A stretch of 13,563 bases of DNA from CAJVXI01 sp036444215 (GCA_036444215.1 JAZGAA010000035.1:1-13563); one strand, 5' to 3'. Counted from the first letter of the stretch, positions 5,527-10,695 are shown. The notes: generated by a model from the letters alone, not told the origin. Program-made: numbers and translations.

Positions 5527-6442
5527 TTTTCTTAAACGTTTCATAAAGATTAAGCGTCCACTTAAAGTAGTTTTTGATTGCTCTAACGGCACTGCCGGCT
5601 TGATTCTTAAAAAATTACTAAAAGCTAAAAGCTATAAGCTAAAAGCTGATTTTATTAATAGCGAACCAGATGGCAACTTTCCGGCTCATGGGCCGAATCC
5701 TTCAAAAAAAGGTGCGCTTAGCGATTTGCGATTCGCGATTAGCAAACACAAGGTGGATTTAGGAGTGATTTTTGACGCTGACGGCGACAGAGCATTTTTT
5801 ATTGATAATAGAGGAAGATTTATTAACCCTGATATAATTGCCAGATTATTAATTTGGCATTTAAAGCCAAAAAAAGTAGTTATTGGTGTCAGAACCGGAT
5901 GGCTTATTAAAAAATTCCAAATTCCAAGCACCAAATTACAAATAAATTCCAAATTCAAAATTTCAATTTCCAAAACAGGGCATTTTTTCATTAAAAAATT
6001 AATGAAGCAGAAAAAAGCGGATTTTGGAGCGGAGCGTTCGGGGCATTACTACTTCAAAAACTTCTTTTATGCAGAATCGGGAATTTTGGCGGCTATTGAA
6101 GTAATCAACGCTGTTTCTAAATTACCATATAGTTTAGCGGATTTTGCTGATTTACTGCCGCAGTATTATCGCTCAAGCGAAATTAGTATTAGGTGCCAGG
6201 TGTCGGGTGTCAGGATTCAAAAATTATTAAGAAGAATAGAAAAGAAGCTAAAAACTAAAAGCTTAAAACTAAAAGCTCGCATCTCTCATCTTGACGGCTT
6301 AACAATAGAAACTAAAGATTATTGGTTTAATATTCGTCCTTCAAATACTGAGCCGTTGATTCGTTTAAACATAGAAGCCGAAAATAAAAAAGTTTTACAA
6401 AGAGAAAAGAAAAGATTGACAGCGTTAATAAAAAAGATGTAG
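5495..6442 (+). CDS. C-terminal part of frameshifted phosphomannomutase/phosphoglucomutase
   Basis: This continues the enzyme begun at 5110 in the +1 frame. Family motifs are intact: VVFDCSNGTAG (domain 2 start), the Mg-binding loop DADGDR (5774-5791), RTGW, sugar-binding GAERSGHYYF and the C-terminal phosphate loop RPSNTEP. The apparent first codon is a GTG at 5495 after an in-frame stop at 5492-5494, and no SD is visible, so independent translation is doubtful. Compared with the family, roughly 20-30 residues between the SGYE segment and YINFLKRF seem missing, so the lesion is probably a deletion that also shifts frame rather than a single-base error. Several dispersed repeats lie inside this fragment (5619-5646, 5715-5741, 5912-5975, 6190-6217, 6249-6276), all read through in frame and mostly where the family is variable. 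It may be a pseudogene in progress or a rapidly changing active gene. Confidence 0.85.
   Translation: MDMNYVNLYINFLKRFIKIKRPLKVVFDCSNGTAGLILKKLLKAKSYKLKADFINSEPDGNFPAHGPNPSKKGALSDLRFAISKHKVDLGVIFDADGDRAFFIDNRGRFINPDIIARLLIWHLKPKKVVIGVRTGWLIKKFQIPSTKLQINSKFKISISKTGHFFIKKLMKQKKADFGAERSGHYYFKNFFYAESGILAAIEVINAVSKLPYSLADFADLLPQYYRSSEISIRCQVSGVRIQKLLRRIEKKLKTKSLKLKARISHLDGLTIETKDYWFNIRPSNTEPLIRLNIEAENKKVLQREKKRLTALIKKM
5619..5646 (+). repeat. Heptamer repeat tract (4 units) in the phosphomannomutase gene
   Basis: Units are TAAAAGC, TAAAAGC, TATAAGC and TAAAAGC. The four-unit length and the variant third unit match the folD copy (283-310). It encodes LKAKSYKLKA after the SNGTAG-containing helix. 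Confidence 0.75.
5715..5741 (+). repeat. GCGATT-type short repeat in the phosphomannomutase gene
   Basis: GCGATT recurs three times with an inserted T or C (GCGATT-T-GCGATT-C-GCGATT), flanked by TTA and AGC. It encodes LSDLRFAIS in frame. Its small size makes it the least certain of the repeats in this gene. Confidence 0.45.
5912..5975 (+). repeat. AATTCCAA-type degenerate tandem repeat in the phosphomannomutase gene
   Basis: AAATTCCAA recurs with variants AAGCACCAA, AAATTACAA, AAATTCAAA and AATTTCCAAAA over about 64 bp. It encodes a low-complexity FQIPSTKLQINSKFKISIS segment placed where PMM/PGM proteins have a short variable loop before the GH.F(I/V)K motif. Confidence 0.65.
6190..6217 (+). 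repeat. TGTCAGG-type repeat in the phosphomannomutase gene
   Basis: AGGTGCCAGG, TGTCGGG and TGTCAGG are degenerate copies of the TGACAC/GTGTCA family that also precedes recA (2319-2372) and recG (10992-11033). Here it is translated in frame as RCQVSGVRIQ. Confidence 0.55.
6249..6276 (+). repeat. Heptamer repeat tract (4 units), third copy in the phosphomannomutase gene
   Basis: Units are TAAAAAC, TAAAAGC, TTAAAAC and TAAAAGC, the same four-unit plan as at 283-310 and 5619-5646. It encodes LKTKSLKLKA just before the ISHLDGLTI strand of domain 4. Confidence 0.75.
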
Positions 6443-6454
6443 TATTTCAATAAT

Positions 6455-6934
6455 ATGAATGACTTATTCAACAGTTCTTTTGGGCTAAAACTAAGCGCCA
6501 AGCAGGTGGTGGAAGAGCTTATTAGATTTATGAAGGCCGATGAAAAGAGGTATTATAAAATTATTATCGGCACTGATTCAGAAAGATATAATGGAGCAAT
6601 GGCTGATTTTGTGACTGCTATAGTGGTGCATCGGGTTGGTAATGGTGGCCGTTATTTCTGGCGCCGAATCGGACTCACTAAAATTCATACCCTCCGTGAT
6701 AGGATTATTCAGGAGGTTTTATTTTCCATTGAAATTGCCAAAGAAGTTTTAACTATTTTAAAAGATTTTAGAGCCCCACAATTTGATTTTGAAATTCATG
6801 TTGATATTGGCGAAAATGGCGAGACAAAATCAATGATTCAGGAAGTTGTTGGAATGGTAAGGGCAAATAATTTTGAAGCTCGCACCAAACCGGATAGTTA
6901 CGCAGCATCAAAAGTGGCAGATAGACACGTATGA
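6455..6934 (+). CDS. YkuK/DUF458-type RNase H-like protein
   Basis: 159 aa matching, by eye, the DUF458 family typified by B. subtilis YkuK, predicted to have an RNase H fold; its substrate is not established. Marks seen: an N-terminal LSAKQVVEELIRFMKADE helix, the strand YYKIIIGTDSE (GTDS about residues 39-42, a likely metal-binding aspartate), a central VVHRVGNGGRYFWRR strand pair, and the conserved C-terminal VDIGENGETKSMIQEVVGMVRANNF...TKPDSYAASKVADRHV, which includes two further acidic/His positions. Full length for the family. The start lies 12 nt after the phosphomannomutase stop with no clear SD. It overlaps the next gene by 4 nt (ATGA), so both are likely translated together; the partner is also an RNase H-fold nuclease. 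Confidence 0.82.
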   Translation: MNDLFNSSFGLKLSAKQVVEELIRFMKADEKRYYKIIIGTDSERYNGAMADFVTAIVVHRVGNGGRYFWRRIGLTKIHTLRDRIIQEVLFSIEIAKEVLTILKDFRAPQFDFEIHVDIGENGETKSMIQEVVGMVRANNFEARTKPDSYAASKVADRHV

Positions 6935-7482
6935 CACAAGACAAAATTGTAATAGATATTGAAACAAAAAATACATTTGCAGACGTTGGGCAGGATAATT
7001 TTGACGCTTTAGAAGTATCTTTAGTAGGAGTTTATTCTTATCTTCAGGATAAGTTTTTTTGTTTTAAAGAGCATCAACTTACTGAATTCGGCAAAATGTT
7101 CAAAAATGCCGAATCAATAATCGGTTTTAGCATCAATCGTTTTGACGTCCCGGTTTTGAAAAAGCATTTCAATTTTGATATTTATTCTGTTCCGCGTTTT
7201 GATATTTTGGATGAAATTGAGCTTTTACTTGGCCAGCGGATCGGACTGGATCTTTTAGCGAGAGTTAATCTTGGCAAAGGCAAAAACGGGCACGGATTGG
7301 AAGCGGCTAATCTTTATCGCGACGGTAAAATGGAAGAATTAAAAAATTACTGCCTTAATGACGTAAAAATCACCAAAGAGCTTTATGATTTGGCGAAAAA
7401 TCGCGGCTACCTTTTAGTCCCGCAAAAAAGAAGCGACCAAATGCTCAAAGCGGAGTTTAATTGGTCGGAGAGTTTAATTTAA
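6931..7482 (+). CDS. DEDDy-type 3'-5' exonuclease (RNase H fold)
   Basis: 183 aa with the three exonuclease motifs of the DEDD superfamily: Exo I IDIETK (D9, E11), Exo II IIGFSINRFDVPVL (D72) and Exo III YCLNDVKITKELYDLA (Y140 and D144, the Tyr-xxx-Asp arrangement of the DEDDy subgroup). It resembles stand-alone PolB-like exonuclease domains or YprB-type RNase H_2 proteins; I cannot decide between these. Likely role: DNA repair or RNA/DNA end processing in the cytoplasm, inferred from the motifs only. The ATG overlaps the stop of the YkuK-like gene (ATGA), indicating translational coupling. No terminator is evident after it; the AT-rich iteron/palindrome region follows. Confidence 0.85.
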   Translation: MTQDKIVIDIETKNTFADVGQDNFDALEVSLVGVYSYLQDKFFCFKEHQLTEFGKMFKNAESIIGFSINRFDVPVLKKHFNFDIYSVPRFDILDEIELLLGQRIGLDLLARVNLGKGKNGHGLEAANLYRDGKMEELKNYCLNDVKITKELYDLAKNRGYLLVPQKRSDQMLKAEFNWSESLI

Positions 7483-7506
7483 TATTATAGATTTATTATG
7501 TAATTA

Positions 7507-7542
7507 AATACGTATTTTAATACGTATTTTAATACGTATTTC
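7507..7542 (+). repeat. Three tandem 12-bp iterons AATACGTATTTT
   Basis: Units at 7507-7518 and 7519-7530 are identical and the third (7531-7542) differs only in its last base. Each contains the 10-bp palindrome AATACGTATT, so the array presents three dyads at roughly one helical turn spacing, ending 2 bp before the first TGCTACCAC-type palindrome. Confidence 0.85.
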
Positions 7543-7543
7543 T

Positions 7544-7563
7544 TACTACCACTTGTGGTAGCA
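7544..7563. promoter_or_regulatory. Palindrome copy 1 (candidate operator)
   Basis: CTACCAC-TT-GTGGTAG is perfect over 16 bp (7546-7561). The outer TA...CA differs from the TG...CA of the other copies. It is the first of five related dyads flanking the TrpR-like gene. Confidence 0.7.
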
Positions 7564-7615
7564 TGGTTTTTGTATTTTATATTATTTATATTATCGATAT
7601 TTAATGTATTACACA

Positions 7616-7651
7616 CCTAATCTTGCTACCACAAGTGGTAGCAAGATTAGG
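7616..7651. promoter_or_regulatory. Palindrome copy 2, extended to 17-bp arms
   Basis: The common core TGCTACCAC-AA-GTGGTAGCA is extended outward by CCTAATCT and its exact complement. This gives two perfect 17-bp arms (7616-7632 and 7635-7651) around a 2-bp centre, the longest dyad in the window. As RNA it would be a very stable hairpin. Confidence 0.75.
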
Positions 7652-7743
7652 ATGTATTCAATACCTATAATAAAATCAATACTAAAAATATCAAATTGTA
7701 TATCAATTTATATATCAATTGTATAAAAGTATATAAAAGATGG

Positions 7744-7763
7744 TGCTACCACTTGTGGTAGCA
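7744..7763. promoter_or_regulatory. Palindrome copy 3, over the -35 box of the TrpR-like gene
   Basis: TGCTACCACTTGTGGTAGCA is a perfect dyad with 9-bp arms. Its centre-right half contains TTGTGG (7753-7758), which lies exactly 17 bp before the TATAAT at 7776-7781. A protein bound here would block the -35 region, as expected for an autorepressor operator. Confidence 0.7.
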
Positions 7764-7789
7764 GGAATATTTTAGTATAATTTTATTAA
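7753..7789 (+). promoter_or_regulatory. Promoter of the TrpR-like gene, predicted leaderless start
   Basis: TTGTGG (7753-7758), a 17-bp spacer and a perfect TATAAT (7776-7781) place the transcription start about 7 nt downstream, on or next to the A of the ATG at 7789. No SD exists in the remaining 7 bp, consistent with a leaderless mRNA. The -35 match is weak (3 of 6), so activation or tight repression is plausible. Confidence 0.6.
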
Positions 7790-8199
7790 TGAAAGAATTA
7801 TCTAAATTTAAATCAAGGAAAGAATGGGAAGATTTTGTTTGGTCGAAAATAATAGAAGACCTTAAGAAATTAAAATCTGAAAAAGAGATAGATGGTTTTT
7901 TAAGAAATTTACTTGGCTCTGGCGAAAGAAAAATGATTATCAAGAGAGCAGTTGCGATTTCTTTAATTAAACAAGGTAAGAAATATAGAGATATAGGGGA
8001 AATTTTATGGATTTCTCCGAGCACTATCAGTTCAATTAAGAAAAATATTAAAAACCGCACCGGTTATCAAGGCCGTCAAAATTTAGGCAAAAAGATGCCA
8101 AAACCCAGAGAAAAATATTTATTTGAAGATTGGTTCAATTTCTTGCCGCCACCGCCGAGAATGGTTGGCAAAGGACGTTGGAGATCTGTAAATATTTAA
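7789..8199 (+). CDS. TrpR/YerC-like DNA-binding regulator
   Basis: 136 aa. The central part matches the TrpR/YerC fold: a helix IDGFLRNLLGSGERKMIIKRA (about 34-54), then VAISLIKQGKKYRDIGEILWISPSTISSIKKNIKN with a helix-turn-helix at about 65-87 (YRDIGEIL - turn - SPSTISSIKKN). The N-terminal 30 residues are helical and charged. The last 45 residues (92-136) form a basic, proline-rich tail (MPKPREKY, LPPPPRMVGKGRWR) that extends beyond the usual TrpR length of about 100. No tryptophan-biosynthesis gene is nearby, so the co-repressor, if any, is unknown. The gene is flanked by three TGCTACCAC dyads upstream and two downstream plus a separate 24-bp palindrome, and one dyad covers its own promoter; the protein is the obvious candidate binder. 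Transcription appears leaderless. Confidence 0.82.
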   Translation: MKELSKFKSRKEWEDFVWSKIIEDLKKLKSEKEIDGFLRNLLGSGERKMIIKRAVAISLIKQGKKYRDIGEILWISPSTISSIKKNIKNRTGYQGRQNLGKKMPKPREKYLFEDWFNFLPPPPRMVGKGRWRSVNI

Positions 8200-8210
8200 T
8201 TATCAAACTT

Positions 8211-8230
8211 TGCTACCACAAGTGGTAGCA
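8211..8230. promoter_or_regulatory. Palindrome copy 4
   Basis: TGCTACCACAAGTGGTAGCA is a perfect dyad (9-bp arms, AA centre) starting 11 bp after the stop codon of the TrpR-like gene. Confidence 0.7.
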
Positions 8231-8235
8231 GGATA

Positions 8236-8259
8236 GGTACTACTACGCGTAGTAGTACC
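8236..8259. promoter_or_regulatory. Unrelated 24-bp perfect palindrome
   Basis: GGTACTACTACG is followed immediately by its exact reverse complement, with no spacer. It sits between copies 4 and 5 of the TGCTACCAC dyads. Its half-site TACTAC shares only the CTAC element with the other family, so it may serve a different binding protein or a second DNA-binding mode. Confidence 0.75.
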
Positions 8260-8287
8260 GGAATGTTTAAAATTCACTTCAAAATCC

Positions 8288-8307
8288 TGCTACCACAAGT
8301 GGTAGCA
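8288..8307. promoter_or_regulatory. Palindrome copy 5
   Basis: TGCTACCACAAGTGGTAGCA is identical to copy 4. It ends 1 bp before the terminator stem at 8309 and 45 bp upstream of the -35 box of the next gene, a position from which a bound protein could affect either unit. Confidence 0.7.
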
Positions 8308-8308
8308 C

Positions 8309-8346
8309 AAATAAACGGCTAATATGCGTCTTAGCCGTTTATTTTT
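8309..8346 (+). terminator. Strong intrinsic terminator after the TrpR-like gene
   Basis: AAATAAACGGCTAA (8309-8322) pairs perfectly with TTAGCCGTTTATTT (8331-8344) around an 8-nt loop, and T residues continue to 8346. The A-run on the 5' side also makes it plausible in the other direction. Confidence 0.85.
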
Positions 8347-8352
8347 AAAAAG

Positions 8353-8380
8353 TTGACAAAGTTTGAAATATGTGTATAAT
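8353..8380 (+). promoter_or_regulatory. Consensus sigma-70-type promoter of the 261-aa gene
   Basis: TTGACA (8353-8358), a 16-bp spacer and TATAAT (8375-8380); a second TATAAT follows at 8381-8386. The -10 overlaps TGTGTATAA (8371-8379), a match to the reverse DnaA-box consensus. The leader of about 60 nt carries a small hairpin (8405-8411 with 8415-8421). Confidence 0.75.
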
Positions 8381-8449
8381 TATAATCAATTAGGCCTTTT
8401 ACAAATTCGCCCTTGGCGAATAAATATCAAAGTTTTAAGGAGGTAGGCG

Positions 8450-9235
8450 ATGAAAAATATCGTAAGCCAACGCAATCTATCAGTACATAAGGAGCATGAG
8501 ATTCTTAGGAAGCTTGAGGCAGCAGGACTCGGCGATATTGAAGCCCAGTCAGTGATTCAAAGCAAGGGGAATAAGCTTGCTGAAAAAGTGGTGGAATTCA
8601 TACGCCGAGGCGGCTATGAAGCTACAGTTAGCCAAAAAACAACCAGGGCTATTATGGGTGAAAATTTCCTCGGTATTGAAAAAGCCATCCAACATCTTGG
8701 AGCTAATCCAACCGAAAGAGAATTAGGTCTTCTTACCGAGGTGCCATTCACAGAAGGCGTTTTGGAGGAATGTAAAGACACTCATATCCTCGTTGCTGCT
8801 TTCCCGATGTCTATTCTTGAGATTCGCGACAAAGTTGAGAAAAAACTCTTTTATTCTTACGAAGACGCCTGGTACAATAAACAATCTTTCGCAAAAGACA
8901 AAGGCGAGGCAAGTTGGCATCTTATTCGCAAGAATATCGTCCCAAATTCAACAAGCAAAACCTGGAATGAACAACAGGCCTTACTTGCCGAAAACGAGGA
9001 AACACCGCAAGCCCGAATAATGGTTTACGCAATTATAGGCCATTACCTTGCTACTGGAGAGCGTTTATTTAAAAACATCTACGCTCGTTGCTCGGATTTG
9101 GATTCGGGCGGCTACCGCGTCGATGTTGGCCGCTTCGATTCTGCTGGTTTCACCTTCACCTGCTGGTGGGATGACAGGCGCTACGACAGTATTGGTTTGT
9201 CGTCTGTCTGGAAGTCCGAAAACTTGAATTCTTGA
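8450..9235 (+). CDS. Conserved-looking protein of unknown function, 261 aa
   Basis: I do not recognise a named domain. The protein has no signal peptide or membrane helix. It starts with a charged helical region (about 1-65), followed by a central segment with a highly structured composition (NFLGIEKAIQHLG, ILVAAFPMSILEIRDKV, LFYSYEDAWYNKQSFA, WHLIRK, STSKTWNEQQALL, MVYAIIGHYLATGERLF). The C-terminal 45 residues are Gly-, aromatic- and Asp-rich (YRVDVGRFDSAG, CWWDDRRYDSIGLSSVWKS), a beta-rich look. I have an unverified impression that similar proteins recur in CPR genomes. Codon use is richer in G and C than the neighbours. Expression signals are optimal: consensus promoter, AAGGAGG SD (8437-8443) 6 nt from the ATG, and a strong terminator, so it is a monocistronic and probably well-expressed gene. 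It may be acquired or a lineage-specific paralogue. Confidence 0.8.
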   Translation: MKNIVSQRNLSVHKEHEILRKLEAAGLGDIEAQSVIQSKGNKLAEKVVEFIRRGGYEATVSQKTTRAIMGENFLGIEKAIQHLGANPTERELGLLTEVPFTEGVLEECKDTHILVAAFPMSILEIRDKVEKKLFYSYEDAWYNKQSFAKDKGEASWHLIRKNIVPNSTSKTWNEQQALLAENEETPQARIMVYAIIGHYLATGERLFKNIYARCSDLDSGGYRVDVGRFDSAGFTFTCWWDDRRYDSIGLSSVWKSENLNS

Positions 9236-9254
9236 AGCTTTGATTTGATTTTTG

Positions 9255-9290
9255 ATGGGCTGCCTACAACATCGGGCAGCCCATTTTTTA
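9255..9290 (+). terminator. Intrinsic terminator of the 261-aa gene
   Basis: ATGGGCTGCC (9255-9264) pairs with GGCAGCCCAT (9275-9284) around a 10-nt loop, followed by TTTTTT from 9284. It is a perfect 10-bp GC-rich stem starting 19 bp after the stop codon. Confidence 0.88.
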
Positions 9291-9319
9291 TTTCTAAACA
9301 CAATTCTACAACCGAGAAG

Positions 9320-9347
9320 TTGACGAAACGCTAAAAAGAATTAAAAT
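9320..9347 (+). promoter_or_regulatory. Likely promoter of the HtrA-like gene, very short leader
   Basis: TTGACG (9320-9325), 16 bp, TAAAAT (9342-9347) puts the start a few bases before the ATG at 9359. No SD fits, so the mRNA would be nearly leaderless. A TATAAT directly abutting the ATG (9353-9358) is too close to be its -10 box. Confidence 0.5.
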
Positions 9348-9358
9348 AATTTTATAAT

Positions 9359-10636
9359 ATGAAAATTAAAACTATTATTTTTATAATCGCTATTGCTTTA
9401 ATAGGCGGAATTATTGGTTCGTTAATTTCAGTGCCTCCGGCTGAAGCGAATTTATTCAAAAATTTCTTTAATAAGTTTTTACAGTTAATTCAACCCGAAT
9501 CAGAGCCAGCAGCAACTTCTACGCCCATAACAACTCCAACAATTCCAACAGCTCCAACTCCTGTAATACCCTACGCTCCAACTATTGATTATGAACAAGC
9601 GGTTATCAATGCGGTGGAAGAATCTGCCCCTGCTGTTGTTTCAATAATTATTTCAAAAGACGTGCCGATAATTGAAAAATGTCCGTATAATCCTTTTCCT
9701 GATTTACCAACCGAGTTTCAAGAATTTTTTAACCAATACTTTGAAGTTTATCAACCTTGCGAAAAAGGAATTGAGCGTCAGGAGGTCGGCGGCGGCAGCG
9801 GATTTATTGTTTCCAAAGACGGTCTGATTGTTACCAATAAACACGTAGTAAATGACTCCAAGGCGTCTTATACGGTTTTTACCAGCAACGGAGAAAAATA
9901 CGAAGCAGAAGTTTTAGCCCGGGATCCGGTTTTGGATTTGGCAATAATAAAAATTGAAGCCAATAATTTGCCGACAGTAAAATTAGGCGATTCTGATGCC
10001 ATAAAACTTGGTCAGACCGCCATTGCTATTGGTAATGCTTTGGGAGAATTTCGAAATACGGTTTCAGTTGGTGTGGTTTCCGGATTATCGCGTACAGTTA
10101 TGGCTTCAGGCGGCGGAATAATTGAAAGAATTGAGAATGTTATTCAGACCGATGCCGCCATTAATCAGGGCAATTCCGGGGGTCCACTTTTAAATCTCAA
10201 AGGCGAGGTTGTCGGCATTAATGTGGCAATGGTTTCCGGCGCGCAAAGCATTGGGTTCGCGATTCCTATTAATCAGGCAAAAAAATCAATTGAGTCGGTA
10301 AAGAAGACCGGTCGGATTGTCACTCCCTATTTGGGTGTGCGTTATTTGATTGTTAATCCGGAGTTAGCGGAGAAAGAAAAGTTGCCGGTGGAAAACGGCG
10401 CTTTGATTCGCGAGGGCGAAAACGAACCGGCAATATTACCGGATTCACCAGCCAGCAAAGCCGGTCTTCAAGCCGAAGACATTATTATTGAGATTAACGG
10501 GGAGAAAATTGACCAAAATCATTCGCTGGCTTTGTTGATTAAAAAATACAGCGTTGGCGATACGATTATCATAAAAGTTCTCCGCAACGGTAAAATTTTA
10601 GAATTAAAAGCCACACTTGAAGAGAGGAATTTTTAG
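9359..10636 (+). CDS. HtrA/DegP-like trypsin-fold serine protease with one PDZ domain
   Basis: Extracytoplasmic quality-control protease, 425 aa. An N-terminal hydrophobic segment (about 4-25) followed by an AEA sequence at 28-30 is either a cleaved signal peptide or an uncleaved anchor. A Thr/Pro-rich linker (about 48-75) precedes the protease domain (about 78-315). Catalytic triad by motif: His162 in TNKHVV, Asp193 in DPVLDLAII, Ser273 in GNSGGPLL. The LA-loop-like region between strands (about 103-140) contains two cysteines (108 and 134) that could form a disulfide outside the cell. A single C-terminal PDZ domain spans about 323-420 (YLGV, SPASKAGL, GDIIxxINGEKI-like AEDIIIEINGEKI). It has its own promoter between the terminator at 9255-9290 and the ATG, so it appears to be a single-gene unit. 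The family call is firm; DegP, DegQ and HtrA roles cannot be told apart. Confidence 0.95.
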   Translation: MKIKTIIFIIAIALIGGIIGSLISVPPAEANLFKNFFNKFLQLIQPESEPAATSTPITTPTIPTAPTPVIPYAPTIDYEQAVINAVEESAPAVVSIIISKDVPIIEKCPYNPFPDLPTEFQEFFNQYFEVYQPCEKGIERQEVGGGSGFIVSKDGLIVTNKHVVNDSKASYTVFTSNGEKYEAEVLARDPVLDLAIIKIEANNLPTVKLGDSDAIKLGQTAIAIGNALGEFRNTVSVGVVSGLSRTVMASGGGIIERIENVIQTDAAINQGNSGGPLLNLKGEVVGINVAMVSGAQSIGFAIPINQAKKSIESVKKTGRIVTPYLGVRYLIVNPELAEKEKLPVENGALIREGENEPAILPDSPASKAGLQAEDIIIEINGEKIDQNHSLALLIKKYSVGDTIIIKVLRNGKILELKATLEERNF

Positions 10637-10648
10637 TGCGGGGCATGG

Positions 10649-10657
10649 TTATCCACA
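10649..10657 (+). promoter_or_regulatory. Perfect DnaA-box-like 9-mer TTATCCACA
   Basis: An exact match to the DnaA box consensus TTATNCACA, 10 bp upstream of the -35 box of the next transcription unit. It is a lone site here, so it may be a DnaA-regulated promoter element or chance. Confidence 0.35.
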
Positions 10658-10666
10658 GAAGAACTA

Positions 10667-10695
10667 TTGACAAAAATTTTAATATAAATTAAAAT
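10667..10695 (+). promoter_or_regulatory. Promoter of the small structured transcription unit
   Basis: TTGACA (10667-10672), 17-bp spacer, TAAAAT (10690-10695). Predicted start is near 10702, just before the first hairpin. Confidence 0.65.

Larger units (their letters stand above)
7483..7788. other. AT-rich intergenic region with iterons and palindromes
   Basis: About 300 bp without a credible gene and strikingly AT-rich, mostly TATA/ATTT text. It contains three 12-bp iterons (7507-7542), three TGCTACCAC-type palindromes (7544-7563, 7616-7651, 7744-7763), a GTATT-C-AATAC inverted repeat near 7654-7664, repeated TATATCAATT text around 7700-7725, and the promoter of the TrpR-like gene. The combination of iterons, AT-richness and palindromes would fit a complex operator region or, less likely, a replication or partition site. 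Confidence 0.6.

Noticed and set aside
6931..6934. Alternative code with TGA read as glycine (Gracilibacteria/SR1)
   Set aside because: TGA ends the YkuK-like gene in an ATGA overlap and ends the 261-aa gene before a terminator; no in-frame TGA is seen inside conserved genes.
7483..7788. Chromosomal replication origin
   Set aside because: Iterons and AT-richness are suggestive, but no DnaA-box cluster, no dnaA/dnaN neighbour and no skew data; kept only as a low-level alternative.
7544..8307. CRISPR array
   Set aside because: The repeats are palindromes at irregular distances with a gene between them; no uniform spacers and no cas genes.
8793..9020. 75-codon ORF in another frame of the 261-aa gene
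   Set aside because: Nested in a gene with strong expression signals, no SD, and no domain features.
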